From Legionella jamestowniensis (GTDB lineage: Bacteria > Pseudomonadota > Gammaproteobacteria > Legionellales > Legionellaceae), in NCBI RefSeq assembly GCF_001467745.1, contig NZ_LNYG01000013.1, forward strand, positions 1,177,354-1,241,353: a stretch of 64,000 nt of DNA. Reading direction: 5' to 3'. This document shows, in pieces, positions 8,973 to 17,429 of the stretch (within the stretch, counting starts at the first letter, position 1; each line of letters starts with the position of its first letter). Both the position numbers and the translations under genes were made by a program. Below the pieces are notes generated by a model. The model saw only the letters and a list, made by a program, of their open reading frames with translations. It did no database searches and was not told the DNA's origin.

Positions 8973-11900
8973 CTAAAAACGCCGTGTGAGAATTAAGCCG
9001 GTAGACCATGCATGATAATTGCCCGTGGGATTGTTTCTAAGGGTATAGCCACCTTTAAGCCGGAGTTGCCAGTCTTTATAAAGTCCCCAAAATGCTTGGA
9101 ATGCTACATCCTCTTCATAGTAGTAATGGGGAAAGGTTTCATCCTTTTGCATGCCGAACCCACCCGATAGACTATAACCAACATTCTCGGATTGCACATA
9201 GTAAGCTTCAATGGTTCCTTCATAACCATTGAAATCAAGGGGATCATAATAGCCATTCCCCAATCGCTTTTTGTATTGCCAAATATCAGCATTAAGACCC
9301 ACAGTGACTTTCCAGCGTTCAGAACCAAAAATTCTAGCTTTTGGCCAAATATTATAGTGCCAGTAGCTGTTGGTATCACTTAGCTCAGAATAAGAAACCA
9401 ATAGGTTTAAATACTTTTGAATGAATGGCTGCCATTCCAGATAAACACCATTACGAGCTTCCATAATTTGTAAAGAGATGGAGCGAGGAGATTGGGGTAC
9501 AAGGTAGGGTCGGTATAAATTACGCAAGCTTGTAAAAGTAAACTTAGCTGTTTCCCCTACATTAGGATTGAAGTTTAACTCATAAATTCCGTGGTTATTT
9601 TCATTTTGCACTTTCACGCCACCCGCGAAGGCAGATAAATTAAATAACGATTGAACCTGGGTAGCAAAACCAACCATGGCGCTTTCATCAAAAATGGAAT
9701 GGTTTCCATTATAAGTTTCTAAACCGCTTCCAATCGCCGCAGTAGCCCGCTCATAAAGCCCACGAAATAATATACTGGTCGTTGGCGTCAGAAAATATTG
9801 AGCCGTTAAAGGGATGCTTAAAATTCTAGTAGTATCCGATGCGGAAATATATTCTGTCCCAAGGTTCGCATTGGTTCTTAACGGTGTCAGAATGATATTG
9901 TTTAAACTTTTTACTTGTTTTTCATCTGGATATAGCTTGTTAATTTTTTGTAAATAGTAAAGCGCATGATTGATTTGAAATCCTTTGACTAAGGCAGAAA
10001 CTTGTGTTGTTAACAAATATAAATCGTCAGGATCTTTTTCAAGCAAAGGCCTGTTAATAGCCAGAGCTGATTTGTATCTTTCGGCTAACGCCAGGAAGCG
10101 GGCTTGTTTGGTTAAATAATCGGTGGTAAATCCTTTTAGGTGCCTGTACTGAGCTAGTGCACTGCAGGCACAAAGGTAATTTTCTGTCCATGATAATACC
10201 TCGGCATAATGAAGCCACCCTTCTGCAACTTTAGGATAAAGCTTGAGAAGTTTTTGATAAGCGCAGATAGCATCATCCGTTCTGCCTTGCCATCGTAATG
10301 CATGAGCCAATAGTAACATGGCTTCTTGATCGTCTGGTTTTAACAGCAGGATTCTTGCATAACTCTCCTCCATTTGAAATTTATCACCAGCCCAGGCTGC
10401 TAATTTACCTTTAGCCCTTAAATACTCAAGATTAACAGGATCGATGGCTAAAGCCTGGTTAATGGCCAGCAATGCTAACTGGGGTTTATCGGCCGTAGCA
10501 TAAATTTCAGAAAGCATTTTATATAAACGAGAGTCATTGGGTTTAATTTTAATGGCTTTCTTTATAGCATCTATTGCCTGATTGTAATTGCCTACACTGG
10601 CAAAGTTATTGGCCTCAGCAACTAATTGTTCCGCAGGACTAAGTGCTCGGGATTCCCCCATTGCCATTTCCTGATGATCCAACCATTTAAGTCCGGCAAT
10701 AGCCTCCTTATTGCCGGGAGACAAAACTAAAATCTTTTGATAAGTTTCTTTAGCTAATTTGCTATTTTTTACCCAGTTTGCATACCTTGCCTTTGTTTGT
10801 AACAAGCTAATGTGGTTAGGTTCAATCTCCAGGGCCTTGTTAATCGCATTCAGGGCATTCTGAGGGTTTTTAGCAGCGGCATAAGTTTGCGCCAACTCTT
10901 GATATAACGTGACATGTTTCGGATTTAATGAGATCGCTTGCTCGTAAACATTAATGGCTTGCTGATACTGATGTTCTTGATTGTATAGATTGCCAATTTG
11001 TCTCAAAAGATTGATTTTTTCATTATCGTCTTGGCTGAGTGCCAGAATTTTTTGCTGGGTTTCAATAGCTAATTTATTATTTTTTACCCATGTTGCGAGC
11101 GTCGCTTGGGAGCGCAGATAATCCACATTATCAGGCTCTAATTCCAAGGCTCTATTAATAGCTTGCATTGCTTTATAAGGTTCTTCTGCAGCAGCATAAG
11201 TTTGGGATAAATCTTGATAGAGGGCGGCGTTACCGGGATAGAGCTGTATGGCTTGTATATAAATTTTTATCGCCTCGTTATAATTGTGCGCTTGATTTTG
11301 AAGATTTCCTAGTTGTTTTAAAATCATAAGGCGATCCACTGTAGTTGCATTGCCATGCAAAGCAGATAATTCCAGTAGTTTTTGATAAGTTTCTACGGCA
11401 AGCTGATTTTTTTGCAGTAGGCTTTCCAAGCCAGCTTTTAACTGTAAAAGTTCTACATTATCAGCATCTAATTGCAATGCTTTGTTCGTGGTATTTAAGG
11501 CTTTATCAAAGTCCTTTGCAGCAGCATACACCTGGGCAAGCTCTTGATATAATTTGGGATTATCAGGATTTAAAAGAATACCTTGGTTATAGCTTTTTAT
11601 GGCTTCCTGATAATTTTGCAACTGGGCCTGCAAACGTGCAATTTCGATGAAGGTCTCTTTCTTGTTAATAGTGATGTTCTCGGTTTTACTAAGCTGTAAA
11701 ATTTTTTGATAGCTTTCTAAAGCTACTGCAGACTCTTTATTCCAATTGGCAATTTTTACCTTAGCAAGCAAATAATCCACATTGTTAGGACTTAATCTCA
11801 CGGCCTTATCAACTTCAATCAGGGCTTCTTCGGGTTGATTTGCTTCAGCATAAACTTCAGAGAGGGCTTTATGTAATTTAGAATCATCAGGTTTTATTCG

Positions 11901-12158
11901 TATAGCATGTTTATAGGCATTAATGGCAAGCGGGTAATTTTTGATATGATGTTCTATTTGTGCAACTCTTAGCCACAAATCGAGATTGTTCGGATTATTT
12001 AATAATAATTGGGTATAAATGGAAATCGCCTTTTCCCAATCACCTTTCATTTCAGCCTGTAGCCCTTCGTTTGGTATCGCTGAGCCTTGGGAAAAAGCAG
12101 GGTAATTTGCAATCAAAATGATAGATAAACTTACATATAGCAAAATCCGTAATAGCAT
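8973..12158 (-). CDS. Large TPR protein with C-terminal outer-membrane beta-barrel, probable polysaccharide exporter
   Basis: The 1061-residue protein starts with a Sec signal peptide (MLLRILLYVSLSIILIANY, then PAFSQG). Residues about 35-740 are tetratricopeptide repeats, with a larger unit of roughly 100-120 residues recurring about five times (for example LYQELAQVYAAAK, LYQDLSQTYAAAE, LYQELAQTYAAAK, LYKMLSEIYATAD). The final 300 residues alternate aromatic and polar beta strands and end in phenylalanine (LILTRRF), the outer-membrane-barrel signature. This periplasmic-TPR plus barrel layout matches PgaA and BcsC, the export porins of synthase-dependent polysaccharides. It is the first gene of the operon, which also holds epimerase, dehydrogenase and GT2 synthase. 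Direct evidence for polymer export is lacking; a lipid or protein scaffold role is the alternative. Confidence 0.82.
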   Translation of the reverse strand: MLLRILLYVSLSIILIANYPAFSQGSAIPNEGLQAEMKGDWEKAISIYTQLLLNNPNNLDLWLRVAQIEHHIKNYPLAINAYKHAIRIKPDDSKLHKALSEVYAEANQPEEALIEVDKAVRLSPNNVDYLLAKVKIANWNKESAVALESYQKILQLSKTENITINKKETFIEIARLQAQLQNYQEAIKSYNQGILLNPDNPKLYQELAQVYAAAKDFDKALNTTNKALQLDADNVELLQLKAGLESLLQKNQLAVETYQKLLELSALHGNATTVDRLMILKQLGNLQNQAHNYNEAIKIYIQAIQLYPGNAALYQDLSQTYAAAEEPYKAMQAINRALELEPDNVDYLRSQATLATWVKNNKLAIETQQKILALSQDDNEKINLLRQIGNLYNQEHQYQQAINVYEQAISLNPKHVTLYQELAQTYAAAKNPQNALNAINKALEIEPNHISLLQTKARYANWVKNSKLAKETYQKILVLSPGNKEAIAGLKWLDHQEMAMGESRALSPAEQLVAEANNFASVGNYNQAIDAIKKAIKIKPNDSRLYKMLSEIYATADKPQLALLAINQALAIDPVNLEYLRAKGKLAAWAGDKFQMEESYARILLLKPDDQEAMLLLAHALRWQGRTDDAICAYQKLLKLYPKVAEGWLHYAEVLSWTENYLCACSALAQYRHLKGFTTDYLTKQARFLALAERYKSALAINRPLLEKDPDDLYLLTTQVSALVKGFQINHALYYLQKINKLYPDEKQVKSLNNIILTPLRTNANLGTEYISASDTTRILSIPLTAQYFLTPTTSILFRGLYERATAAIGSGLETYNGNHSIFDESAMVGFATQVQSLFNLSAFAGGVKVQNENNHGIYELNFNPNVGETAKFTFTSLRNLYRPYLVPQSPRSISLQIMEARNGVYLEWQPFIQKYLNLLVSYSELSDTNSYWHYNIWPKARIFGSERWKVTVGLNADIWQYKKRLGNGYYDPLDFNGYEGTIEAYYVQSENVGYSLSGGFGMQKDETFPHYYYEEDVAFQAFWGLYKDWQLRLKGGYTLRNNPTGNYHAWSTGLILTRRF

Positions 12159-12312
12159 GTAATTATCCTGAAATTATCTAAATGAAATGCTTTGTTTTTG
12201 CGCGTTAAAATCTAATCTTACTTGATTAATTGTAATTTTTATACTTATGATTGATTGAGTGGCAGTAATAAAAAAATATTACTCAAATTTCATGAAAAAT
12301 TAGTCAATTAAA

Positions 12313-12780
12313 ATGAAAAAATCGCAAACGAATACTTGGGTAGGAAAAAAGAGCGGGGCTACAGTAATTGAAATTATATTAACTATTATGCTCCTGGTGC
12401 TTCTCGTTGCAATTGTTGTATCAATCTACTTACATATTAACTGGAAAAAATCTCCGGAGACCATTAAGGAAAACAAAGATATTTTACGCCTAGAAAATGC
12501 TATGAGATTTTATAAGCTGGATAACGGATTTTACCCCTCAAATACCCAGGGGTTAGAGGCTTTGCTTAAAAAACCAGTTACAGAGCCCATTCCTCAACAT
12601 TGGACAAGGTATCTAAAAAAGATCCCTAAAGATCCTTGGGGGGTTGCTTACCATTATTCGAACCCGGGCCGATTTCATGCTATTGAGATATATAGCTGCG
12701 GCCCTACCGGAAAGCAAAACCCCTGGGTCAAATTGAAACATTGGCTAACTTCAAATCCTAAAATTAATTGTAAAAGTTAA
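12313..12780 (+). CDS. Orphan GspG-like type II secretion pseudopilin
   Basis: The 155-residue protein has a type IV prepilin-like leader: basic N-terminus, then KKSG followed by ATVIEIILTIMLLVLLVAIV, giving a cleavage glycine with Glu at +5 as expected for PilD processing. The rest matches the GspG core: ENAMRFYKLDNGFYPSNTQG, GLEALLKKP, YLKKIPKDPWGVAYHYSNPG and YSCGPTGKQNPW. No other gsp/lsp genes are nearby, so it is separate from the main T2SS operon. It is divergent from the TPR barrel gene (154 bp between starts) and convergent with the acyl-CoA dehydrogenase, whose stop is 2 bp away. Role is unclear: accessory major pseudopilin, or part of the neighbouring surface system. Confidence 0.82.
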   Translation: MKKSQTNTWVGKKSGATVIEIILTIMLLVLLVAIVVSIYLHINWKKSPETIKENKDILRLENAMRFYKLDNGFYPSNTQGLEALLKKPVTEPIPQHWTRYLKKIPKDPWGVAYHYSNPGRFHAIEIYSCGPTGKQNPWVKLKHWLTSNPKINCKS

Positions 12781-12782
12781 CT

Positions 12783-14489
12783 TTATGCTTTTCCCAAAAC
12801 CTGGTTAATTAGCGAGAGGTAGTGTTCATTATCATCTTCAGAAGTAAAATAATTTTTTATGAATAATACTAACGCCGCTTTTTTTTCTTCTGGTGGATGA
12901 CCTGATTGTAATTCAATACTTAAGGCAAGTGCCGCATTTAAACTCGCCATATCCTCAATAATTTCCTTCATTTGCAGGCTTTGTTCATCCGCATTGGATG
13001 CTTTCATTGTCTTAATTTTTGTAGCTAAATTATCAATACTATTTTTAAATAGCGTTTTATACCTAAAGTCCTGAGGTATTTCTTCCAGCAGTTGCCGTAA
13101 ATAAGTAATAAAAATTTCATCAACGTTAAATTTATGGATATCTCTTAAGGTTTGCATCCATAAAGTAAAATGCGTTCCTTCCCAATTTTCGCAAACAATG
13201 CAGTCTCGCAGTAACCTCGGTAAAGAAGAAAAGCTTTCAATAGTCCCATTTCCCGCCAATATATCGATACAGTGATGAATATTTTCTACAGAACGCTTTG
13301 CAGTAAAATATTTATTTAAATTTGCCAAGGTTCTAAGCAATAGTTGTTGGTCTTTTTCTTGTTCTATAGCTGGTTTTCTATCCAATTCATCTTGCCGATA
13401 CACCATGTTAAAAATACTTGCCAACATGGCGATGTTTTCCGCCTTAATTTGCGCCAATGTTTCCTTAACCAATGGATAATGAATAATAGCCTGCTGAAAC
13501 GCCTGGCGATTACAAGCATAATAGTAAGCAATTTGATAGGCACGCCTTGCCATTCCCACTACAGAAAAGGCATTAAAAATCCTTGACAGATGCAAAACAT
13601 TTTCCATAACCAGGTGAATACCCTCTGTCAACTCTCCCATCGGATAGGCTAAGGCACCATCAAAGTCAATTTCGCCAGTCGCCATGGAGCGCGTACCAAT
13701 CTTTTGCTTTAACCGACGGATCTTATAGTTATTCAGTTGTCCATCAGGAAGGTGGCTAGGGACTAAAAATAAACCAAGACCCTTTGTACCTGATAGCTCT
13801 GCGTTATAGCGGGCTGTTAATAAAATTAAATCCGCATTGGCATTCGAACAAAACCATTTCTCGCCTATTATACGCCACTGCTGATATTCATCTTGATACG
13901 CCGTAGTAGCATTGGCACCTACATCCGAACCTCCTTGAATTTCTGTTAAAAACTGTGCACCTGTATAGTTATCGCGAAAGGAGGGCTCGGTTAATTTTTT
14001 CAAATAGAAAGCTGCTTCTTTAATGTTGGCATGATGATTTAGTAGACGAATGACCCCTGCCGAACAAGCAATAGGGCAGTTGTGACCAGCCTCCCCTGCA
14101 TGAGAAGATAATAAAAATAAACTGAGAGTCTTTCGCATTTGTCCCGGCTTAAGCAAATAGCGCATTAAACCCGAGCCATAAATAATATCACCTGCGTGTA
14201 TATAAGAGGGATGATGGATAACACGGTCATCACGCTGTCCTATGGCATTGTAATGGGCAATTTTAGGCAAGTTGGCATCGATGTTATTTTCCATGGCTGT
14301 GGGTTCTAATTCAGCAACAACCTGCTGGGCGAATTCCGCTAAATCCTGTAAAAATTCTGGCTCTGCGGCAAAATATGTTTGATAAGTATGCATTAAACTG
14401 GAGTTTGCTAATAAAATATTTTCTCGCAGTTGTTTTTGCCAGTTAGAAAAATAGGCTCTGGTTTGTTGATAGGGAGTTAACTCTTTCAT
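12783..14489 (-). CDS. Acyl-CoA dehydrogenase family protein (AidB-like)
   Basis: The 568-residue protein carries acyl-CoA dehydrogenase signatures: AQFLTEIQGGSDVGAN near 173 (FAD/substrate binding), WRIIGEKWFCSNANADLILL near 200, RLKQKIGTRSMATGEIDFDG near 250, and LAGNGTIESFSSLPRLLRDC near 408, followed by ENWEGTH. The NWEGTH-type C-terminal motif and extra helical C-terminus resemble AidB and its relatives rather than short-chain beta-oxidation enzymes. It probably uses FAD to dehydrogenate an acyl-CoA or related thioester in the cytosol. A CAGGAGTAAGG ribosome site immediately precedes the ATG at 14489. No beta-oxidation partners are adjacent. Substrate unknown. Confidence 0.85.
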   Translation of the reverse strand: MKELTPYQQTRAYFSNWQKQLRENILLANSSLMHTYQTYFAAEPEFLQDLAEFAQQVVAELEPTAMENNIDANLPKIAHYNAIGQRDDRVIHHPSYIHAGDIIYGSGLMRYLLKPGQMRKTLSLFLLSSHAGEAGHNCPIACSAGVIRLLNHHANIKEAAFYLKKLTEPSFRDNYTGAQFLTEIQGGSDVGANATTAYQDEYQQWRIIGEKWFCSNANADLILLTARYNAELSGTKGLGLFLVPSHLPDGQLNNYKIRRLKQKIGTRSMATGEIDFDGALAYPMGELTEGIHLVMENVLHLSRIFNAFSVVGMARRAYQIAYYYACNRQAFQQAIIHYPLVKETLAQIKAENIAMLASIFNMVYRQDELDRKPAIEQEKDQQLLLRTLANLNKYFTAKRSVENIHHCIDILAGNGTIESFSSLPRLLRDCIVCENWEGTHFTLWMQTLRDIHKFNVDEIFITYLRQLLEEIPQDFRYKTLFKNSIDNLATKIKTMKASNADEQSLQMKEIIEDMASLNAALALSIELQSGHPPEEKKAALVLFIKNYFTSEDDNEHYLSLINQVLGKA

Positions 14490-14659
14490 CCTTACTCCTG
14501 ACGTTCATCCTTTATTTTTATAATACAGAATACTTCTTGTCGATGTTAGTTTCTATTTTAAAGTCCAGTTTATTATAAATTTTTTTTTTACCTCTTTTAA
14601 AAGTAATTTTTATTCAGATAGAATAATTTTTAAAACTTCATCACCCAAAGGGGTAAACT

Positions 14660-15451
14660 ATGCACCGCATCGTTTGTTTTTCTTTTTTAAGCTTTATTTT
14701 TACAAACAGTCTGGCCACTACTTATGGAAAATTAATAATTGATGATCCCGTACAAGGAAGCAGATCGGTTATTTATGAAGAAAAAAATGGTTTTGCTGTG
14801 AGTGAGGGAGACATAATTCTGGCTCGTATTGCTGATTTAAAGCGCAAAGGGGCTGTAATTACACTCAAAATAGGGGGTAGTCGTTGGCAACAAGGCATTG
14901 TGCCTTTCGAAATAGCTGAAGACTTACCTTTTAAAAATAAACTTGCGGTATTACAAGCAATCAATCACTGGCAGGAAAAAACAAATATTGAATTCATTGA
15001 GTTAACCAGTAGAAACCGTTCCCAATACGTTGATTATATTTCCTTCGTACCTGCAGAAGGAACAACCTGTTCTTCGTTTGTGGGTAAAGAGGGCGGGCTG
15101 CAGGAAATTATTTTATCCCCAAGGTGCACTACAATGAATACTGTTCATGAAATTGGCCATGCATTGGGTCTTTGGCATGAGCAATCACGTGCTGACCGAG
15201 CAAGCTTTATTCGTATCTTATGGGAAAATATTGAAGAAGAACATAAATATAATTTTGATCAGCATCTGACTGATGGGATGGATTTCGGAGCTTATGATTA
15301 TCAATCCATCATGCATTATGGCCCTTATGCTTTCTCCAAAAATGGCCAGAAAACAATTACCCCTTTAATTGATGGCGTAGAAATTGGCCAACGCAAACAA
15401 CTAAGCGAAAAAGATATTGCAGCTATCAATACCATGTATCCTGAAGCTTAG
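14660..15451 (+). CDS. legP: Astacin-like zinc metalloprotease, LegP homologue
   Basis: The 263-residue protein has a hydrophobic N-terminus resembling a signal peptide and an M12A protease domain. The zinc motif HEIGHALGLWHEQSRADR near residue 165 is the complete astacin HExxHxxGxxHExxRxDR, and the Met-turn SIMHYGPYAFS near 215 supplies the tyrosine. QGIVPFEIAED near 78 is the typical astacin start. Astacins are rare in bacteria, and in L. pneumophila LegP is a Dot/Icm substrate encoded just before the mnmE-rpmH block, the same position as here. The stop codon shares a base with a GTG of the methyltransferase frame, so the two may be co-transcribed. Whether it acts in the host cell or extracellularly cannot be read from sequence. 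Confidence 0.9.
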   Translation: MHRIVCFSFLSFIFTNSLATTYGKLIIDDPVQGSRSVIYEEKNGFAVSEGDIILARIADLKRKGAVITLKIGGSRWQQGIVPFEIAEDLPFKNKLAVLQAINHWQEKTNIEFIELTSRNRSQYVDYISFVPAEGTTCSSFVGKEGGLQEIILSPRCTTMNTVHEIGHALGLWHEQSRADRASFIRILWENIEEEHKYNFDQHLTDGMDFGAYDYQSIMHYGPYAFSKNGQKTITPLIDGVEIGQRKQLSEKDIAAINTMYPEA

Positions 15452-15489
15452 TGCGACGTTGTTGTAAAGTAAATAATTTAATCATTGGA

Positions 15490-16179
15490 ATGACCATGCG
15501 TTCAAAGGAAAAGGAGTTAATTGATCTAGGGCCTGATTTTTATACGCCCGAAGAGTATCTAGATTGTCTAAAAAAATTATTTCGTGTTAACAAATTGTTG
15601 GGAGTTTTTCGCGACACCAAAAAGTTACTAAAAACCTGCTCCAAACAGGCTACTTTGTTAGATATTGGCTGTGGGAATGGATTATTTTTATTAAATTTAA
15701 GTCGTCATTTTCCACAAATGCAGATGCTTGGTGTTGATATAAACAAAGAAGCTATTGCCGCTGCTAAAAAAGCACTACATGGTTGGAACAAGAATAATTT
15801 AAAGCAGCAGTTGGCTTTTAAGGCGGTGGATTTTAAAACAGTCATTAACACGGGGCATTTTGATATTCTTTTAGCTACCCTATTTTGTCATCATTTAAAT
15901 GATGAGGAGTTAATAGAGTTTTTACACCACAGCTATCATCATGCAAAAGAAGCGGTTGTTATCCATGATCTCCATCGACATTGGCTTGCTTATGGCCTTT
16001 ATAAGTTTATAAGTCCCTGGTTATTTCGTAATCGGCTGATAACCCATGATGGATTAATTTCTATAAAACGTGGTTTTACCCGTAGTGAGTGGAAAGTATT
16101 TCTGGCAAACGCTGGTGTTTCCAACTACCAACTCAAATGGTGTTGGCCTTTTCGCTGGCAGCTAACTTTAAGAAAGTAA
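15490..16179 (+). CDS. Class I SAM-dependent methyltransferase
   Basis: The frame opens at a GTG (15451) overlapping the legP stop, but the ATG at 15490 starts a more family-like N-terminus and gives 229 residues. The Rossmann motif I is LLDIGCGNGLFLLNL near residue 55 and the acidic strand-2 residue is in LGVDINKEAIAAA near 80; FDILLATLFCHHLNDEE is the post-II region. The fold belongs to UbiE/class I methyltransferases acting on small molecules. Its 3' end overlaps by 12 bp the 3' end of a convergent FAD-dependent reductase, a pair that recurs in bacterial lipid and polyketide loci. No polyketide synthase is nearby. Substrate unknown. Confidence 0.8.
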   Translation: MTMRSKEKELIDLGPDFYTPEEYLDCLKKLFRVNKLLGVFRDTKKLLKTCSKQATLLDIGCGNGLFLLNLSRHFPQMQMLGVDINKEAIAAAKKALHGWNKNNLKQQLAFKAVDFKTVINTGHFDILLATLFCHHLNDEELIEFLHHSYHHAKEAVVIHDLHRHWLAYGLYKFISPWLFRNRLITHDGLISIKRGFTRSEWKVFLANAGVSNYQLKWCWPFRWQLTLRK

Positions 16180-17358
16180 TTGCAACTGCCTTTTTTTCCC
16201 GCTTAAAGTAGCTCCAAACGTTAATAACTCCGGGAAGCGAGCCACTAATGGAAGTAAGAGTCTCATACTTCGTGGATGATAGGTTAAGTGAGCAAAAAAG
16301 GCTGCTGCACGAATACGCAGGGTAAATTGTTGATGCCATTTTTTGCTATAATCGACTCCTCTATTGATTAAATCAGTCCTGCTATTTGCCGGGCCTTTGC
16401 TTAAAGTGATTGCCAACAGCCAGGCTGATTGCATTGCCATACTAATGCCTTCGGCAATAATAGGATGAGCTTCTCCGGCGATATTACCCACGTAAAATAA
16501 ACCATTCCCATAGCAATATCTGATTCCAGGGCGAAGCGGCCCGATGGACAGCCAGTTTTCCTCTTGCTTTGCAGACGCTAATACTTGCTCAGCACCTCTA
16601 CACGTCAAAAATAGATGCTCCAATAACACCTCACTTGCAGATTGACCAGGATGATTGGCTCTTATTTTTTGTAACATGTCTCGACGAATGCAACAAGAAA
16701 GTGACACACGATCATTGTCACTGTGGACTAACCCCCCGTAGCCACCGGGAAAGGAGATTAATGCCATTAAGTCTTCTTCAAGGGTTGTTTCCCGGAAATG
16801 CGTTTTAAATGCCAACAAATCCAAATTTTTATGCGGGGTTTGCTGTTTTTTTATAATTGCTTTTTCCCACGAACCCTGAGCGATGACTACAGTACGCGCA
16901 GTTAATTCCTGAAGGTCTTTTTTCGTTTCAATCAAACAGACAAAATAATTCTTTTTATCCATTATCTGCTGTGCAGTGCATGGCTGCCAAATAGTAACAC
17001 CCGCTTTTTTTGCTTCATTAAGAAGAACCGTATCAAGATATTCCCGCCCCAATGCTCTTCCCCATTGACCGCAAGAATGATTTACAGCCGGCATTGTAGC
17101 CGTTAAGCTTTTTTCACCACCAAACCAGCCAACACGTTTGATACTAGGACCCGCCTGCTGTTGATAAAAATCCATCAAGCCAAGATTCATTAACAAAGGG
17201 AAATTGGTAGCGGATATAAACTCTCCGCAAACTTTTGGTCGTGGGAATGTATTTTTTTCAATTAGGGCAACAGACCAACCCAATCGCGCCAGCAATAAAG
17301 CGGCGGTGGCCCCAGCAGGCCCCCCACCAATTATAATTGCGTCAAAATCACAATCCAT
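16168..17358 (-). CDS. FAD-dependent oxidoreductase, geranylgeranyl-reductase/halogenase-like
   Basis: The 396-residue protein starts with the FAD dinucleotide motif DAIIIGGGPAGATAALLLA and then SVALIEKNTFPRPKVCGEFIS, where PRxKxCGE is characteristic of the geranylgeranyl reductase and flavin halogenase/monooxygenase families. LFYVGNIAGEAHPIIAEGIS near 290 is the second FAD motif (GDAA.P.xGxG type, with N in place of D). It probably reduces or hydroxylates an isoprenoid or aromatic substrate in the cytosol or at the membrane. It is convergent with the methyltransferase, overlapping 12 bp, and 71 bp downstream of nothing else on its strand. The exact reaction is undetermined. Confidence 0.82.
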   Translation of the reverse strand: MDCDFDAIIIGGGPAGATAALLLARLGWSVALIEKNTFPRPKVCGEFISATNFPLLMNLGLMDFYQQQAGPSIKRVGWFGGEKSLTATMPAVNHSCGQWGRALGREYLDTVLLNEAKKAGVTIWQPCTAQQIMDKKNYFVCLIETKKDLQELTARTVVIAQGSWEKAIIKKQQTPHKNLDLLAFKTHFRETTLEEDLMALISFPGGYGGLVHSDNDRVSLSCCIRRDMLQKIRANHPGQSASEVLLEHLFLTCRGAEQVLASAKQEENWLSIGPLRPGIRYCYGNGLFYVGNIAGEAHPIIAEGISMAMQSAWLLAITLSKGPANSRTDLINRGVDYSKKWHQQFTLRIRAAAFFAHLTYHPRSMRLLLPLVARFPELLTFGATLSGKKRQLQLLS

Positions 17359-17429
17359 TGTGATGATCTTATGAATTATTATTAGACATACTAGATATAT
17401 AGCAAATCGCTAATAATTTTGTTACAAAA

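Noticed and set aside
9104..9379. Minus-strand frame inside the TPR gene
   Set aside because: Alternative frame of a gene with strong TPR and barrel coding; no independent evidence.
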